Part shown: piece after piece, positions 63,837-64,000 of the stretch
How positions within the stretch are numbered: position 1 is the stretch's first letter
Layout: each line of letters opens with the position of its first letter
Source of the DNA: Breviolum minutum Mf 1.05b.01
Taxonomy: Eukaryota; Sar; Dinophyceae; Suessiales; Symbiodiniaceae
DNA length: 64,000 nucleotides
Reading direction: 5' to 3'
Assembly: GCA_000507305.1 (NCBI GenBank)
Contig: DF239257.1
Span: 308,428-372,427, forward strand
Position numbers and translations under genes: made by a program
Notes under the pieces: model-generated
Told to the model about the DNA's origin: nothing
Databases searched by the model: none
Seen by the model: only the letters and a program-made list of their open reading frames with translations

Positions 63837-64000
63837 CACGGGTGTCCAGAAGCAATTCATGACAAGCAAGCAACAGGCTGGTGTTTTTCATCTGAAGCCC
63901 TTTGGTCCAGTAGAAAGCTTGAAGGTGTGTTAAAACCTGTTGACAATTGGGTCCACGACTGGATGCACGCACTCGTGTCCAACGGGATTTATGACAAAGC
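63837..64000 (+). CDS. Transposase-like 'DWMH' exon, runs off the window
   Basis: After AGATTTTGCAG, phase 0, it reads HGCPEAIHDKQATGWCFSSE and ALWSSRKLEGVLKPVDNWVH, then DWMHALVSNGIYDKA to the window edge. VHDWMH followed by a small hydrophobic stretch is analogous to the LDWLH block at the second catalytic Asp of the transposase in the 9.6-kb element. I infer a related transposase; the rest lies outside. Confidence 0.5.

Overview
The window looks like nuclear DNA of a dinoflagellate, most likely a Suessiales/Symbiodiniaceae-type alga. The evidence is: short exons all on one strand scattered through very large non-coding spans; dense small inverted-repeat elements in the introns; TE-associated proteins of a kind I recognise from dinoflagellate genomes (Cys-rich 'GCSRC' tails, 'DWMH' transposase-like exons, tyrosine-recombinase ORFs); and short hairpins resembling the dinoflagellate spliced leader. 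There is an N-gap at 55003-55056 and a single N at 45970, so this is an assembled scaffold.

Region 1 (1-40.2 kb) is almost entirely intron-like. It holds plus-strand micro-exons of about 36-135 bp, several with clear AG acceptors and GT donors. The best set (16.5-28.5 kb) encodes consecutive leucine-rich repeats of the ribonuclease-inhibitor/NLR type. Two exons at 2.8 and 13.4 kb look like CCCH zinc-finger pieces, and further plus-strand exons at 31-40 kb encode unrecognised protein. The space between is packed with more than a dozen families of 80-125 bp palindromic MITE-like elements. One family (B, CTAGGTGGTGG...CCACCAACTAG) has at least 16 copies, many with 4-bp target-site duplications, and some elements are nested in others.

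Region 2 (40.2-44.5 kb) is a decayed mobile element: a tyrosine-recombinase ORF and a second unnamed ORF, both broken by several single-base frameshifts, with a spliced-leader-like sequence just upstream of the first ATG. Region 3 (44.5-49.6 kb) carries two plus-strand genes of unknown function. The first is duplicated in tandem around the single N, and the second is interrupted by an in-frame TGA and a T-homopolymer frameshift. Region 4 (49.7-60.4 kb) is a Trp/acidic-rich plus-strand gene split by a 9.6-kb DNA transposon with 28-29 bp terminal inverted repeats (50248-59848). The transposon carries its own genes on the minus strand: an accessory protein, a small Gly/Pro/Lys-rich gene, a Lys/Glu-rich coiled-coil-like protein and a DDE-like transposase. 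Its non-coding DNA is saturated with GGGCT-NTCC-AGCCC hairpins. Region 5 (60.4-64 kb) carries another plus-strand TE-associated gene with a Cys-rich tail, then the start of a 'DWMH' exon that runs off the window.

Plus-strand genes in the right half are followed by arrays of CAGCC-N(4-6)-GGCTCA hairpins resembling the spliced-leader core; the transposon genes carry the different GGGCT/AGCCC hairpin. The most interesting signals are these two hairpin systems, the spliced-leader-like relic before the recombinase ORF, the intact-looking transposon in a host intron, and the nested MITEs between LRR micro-exons.
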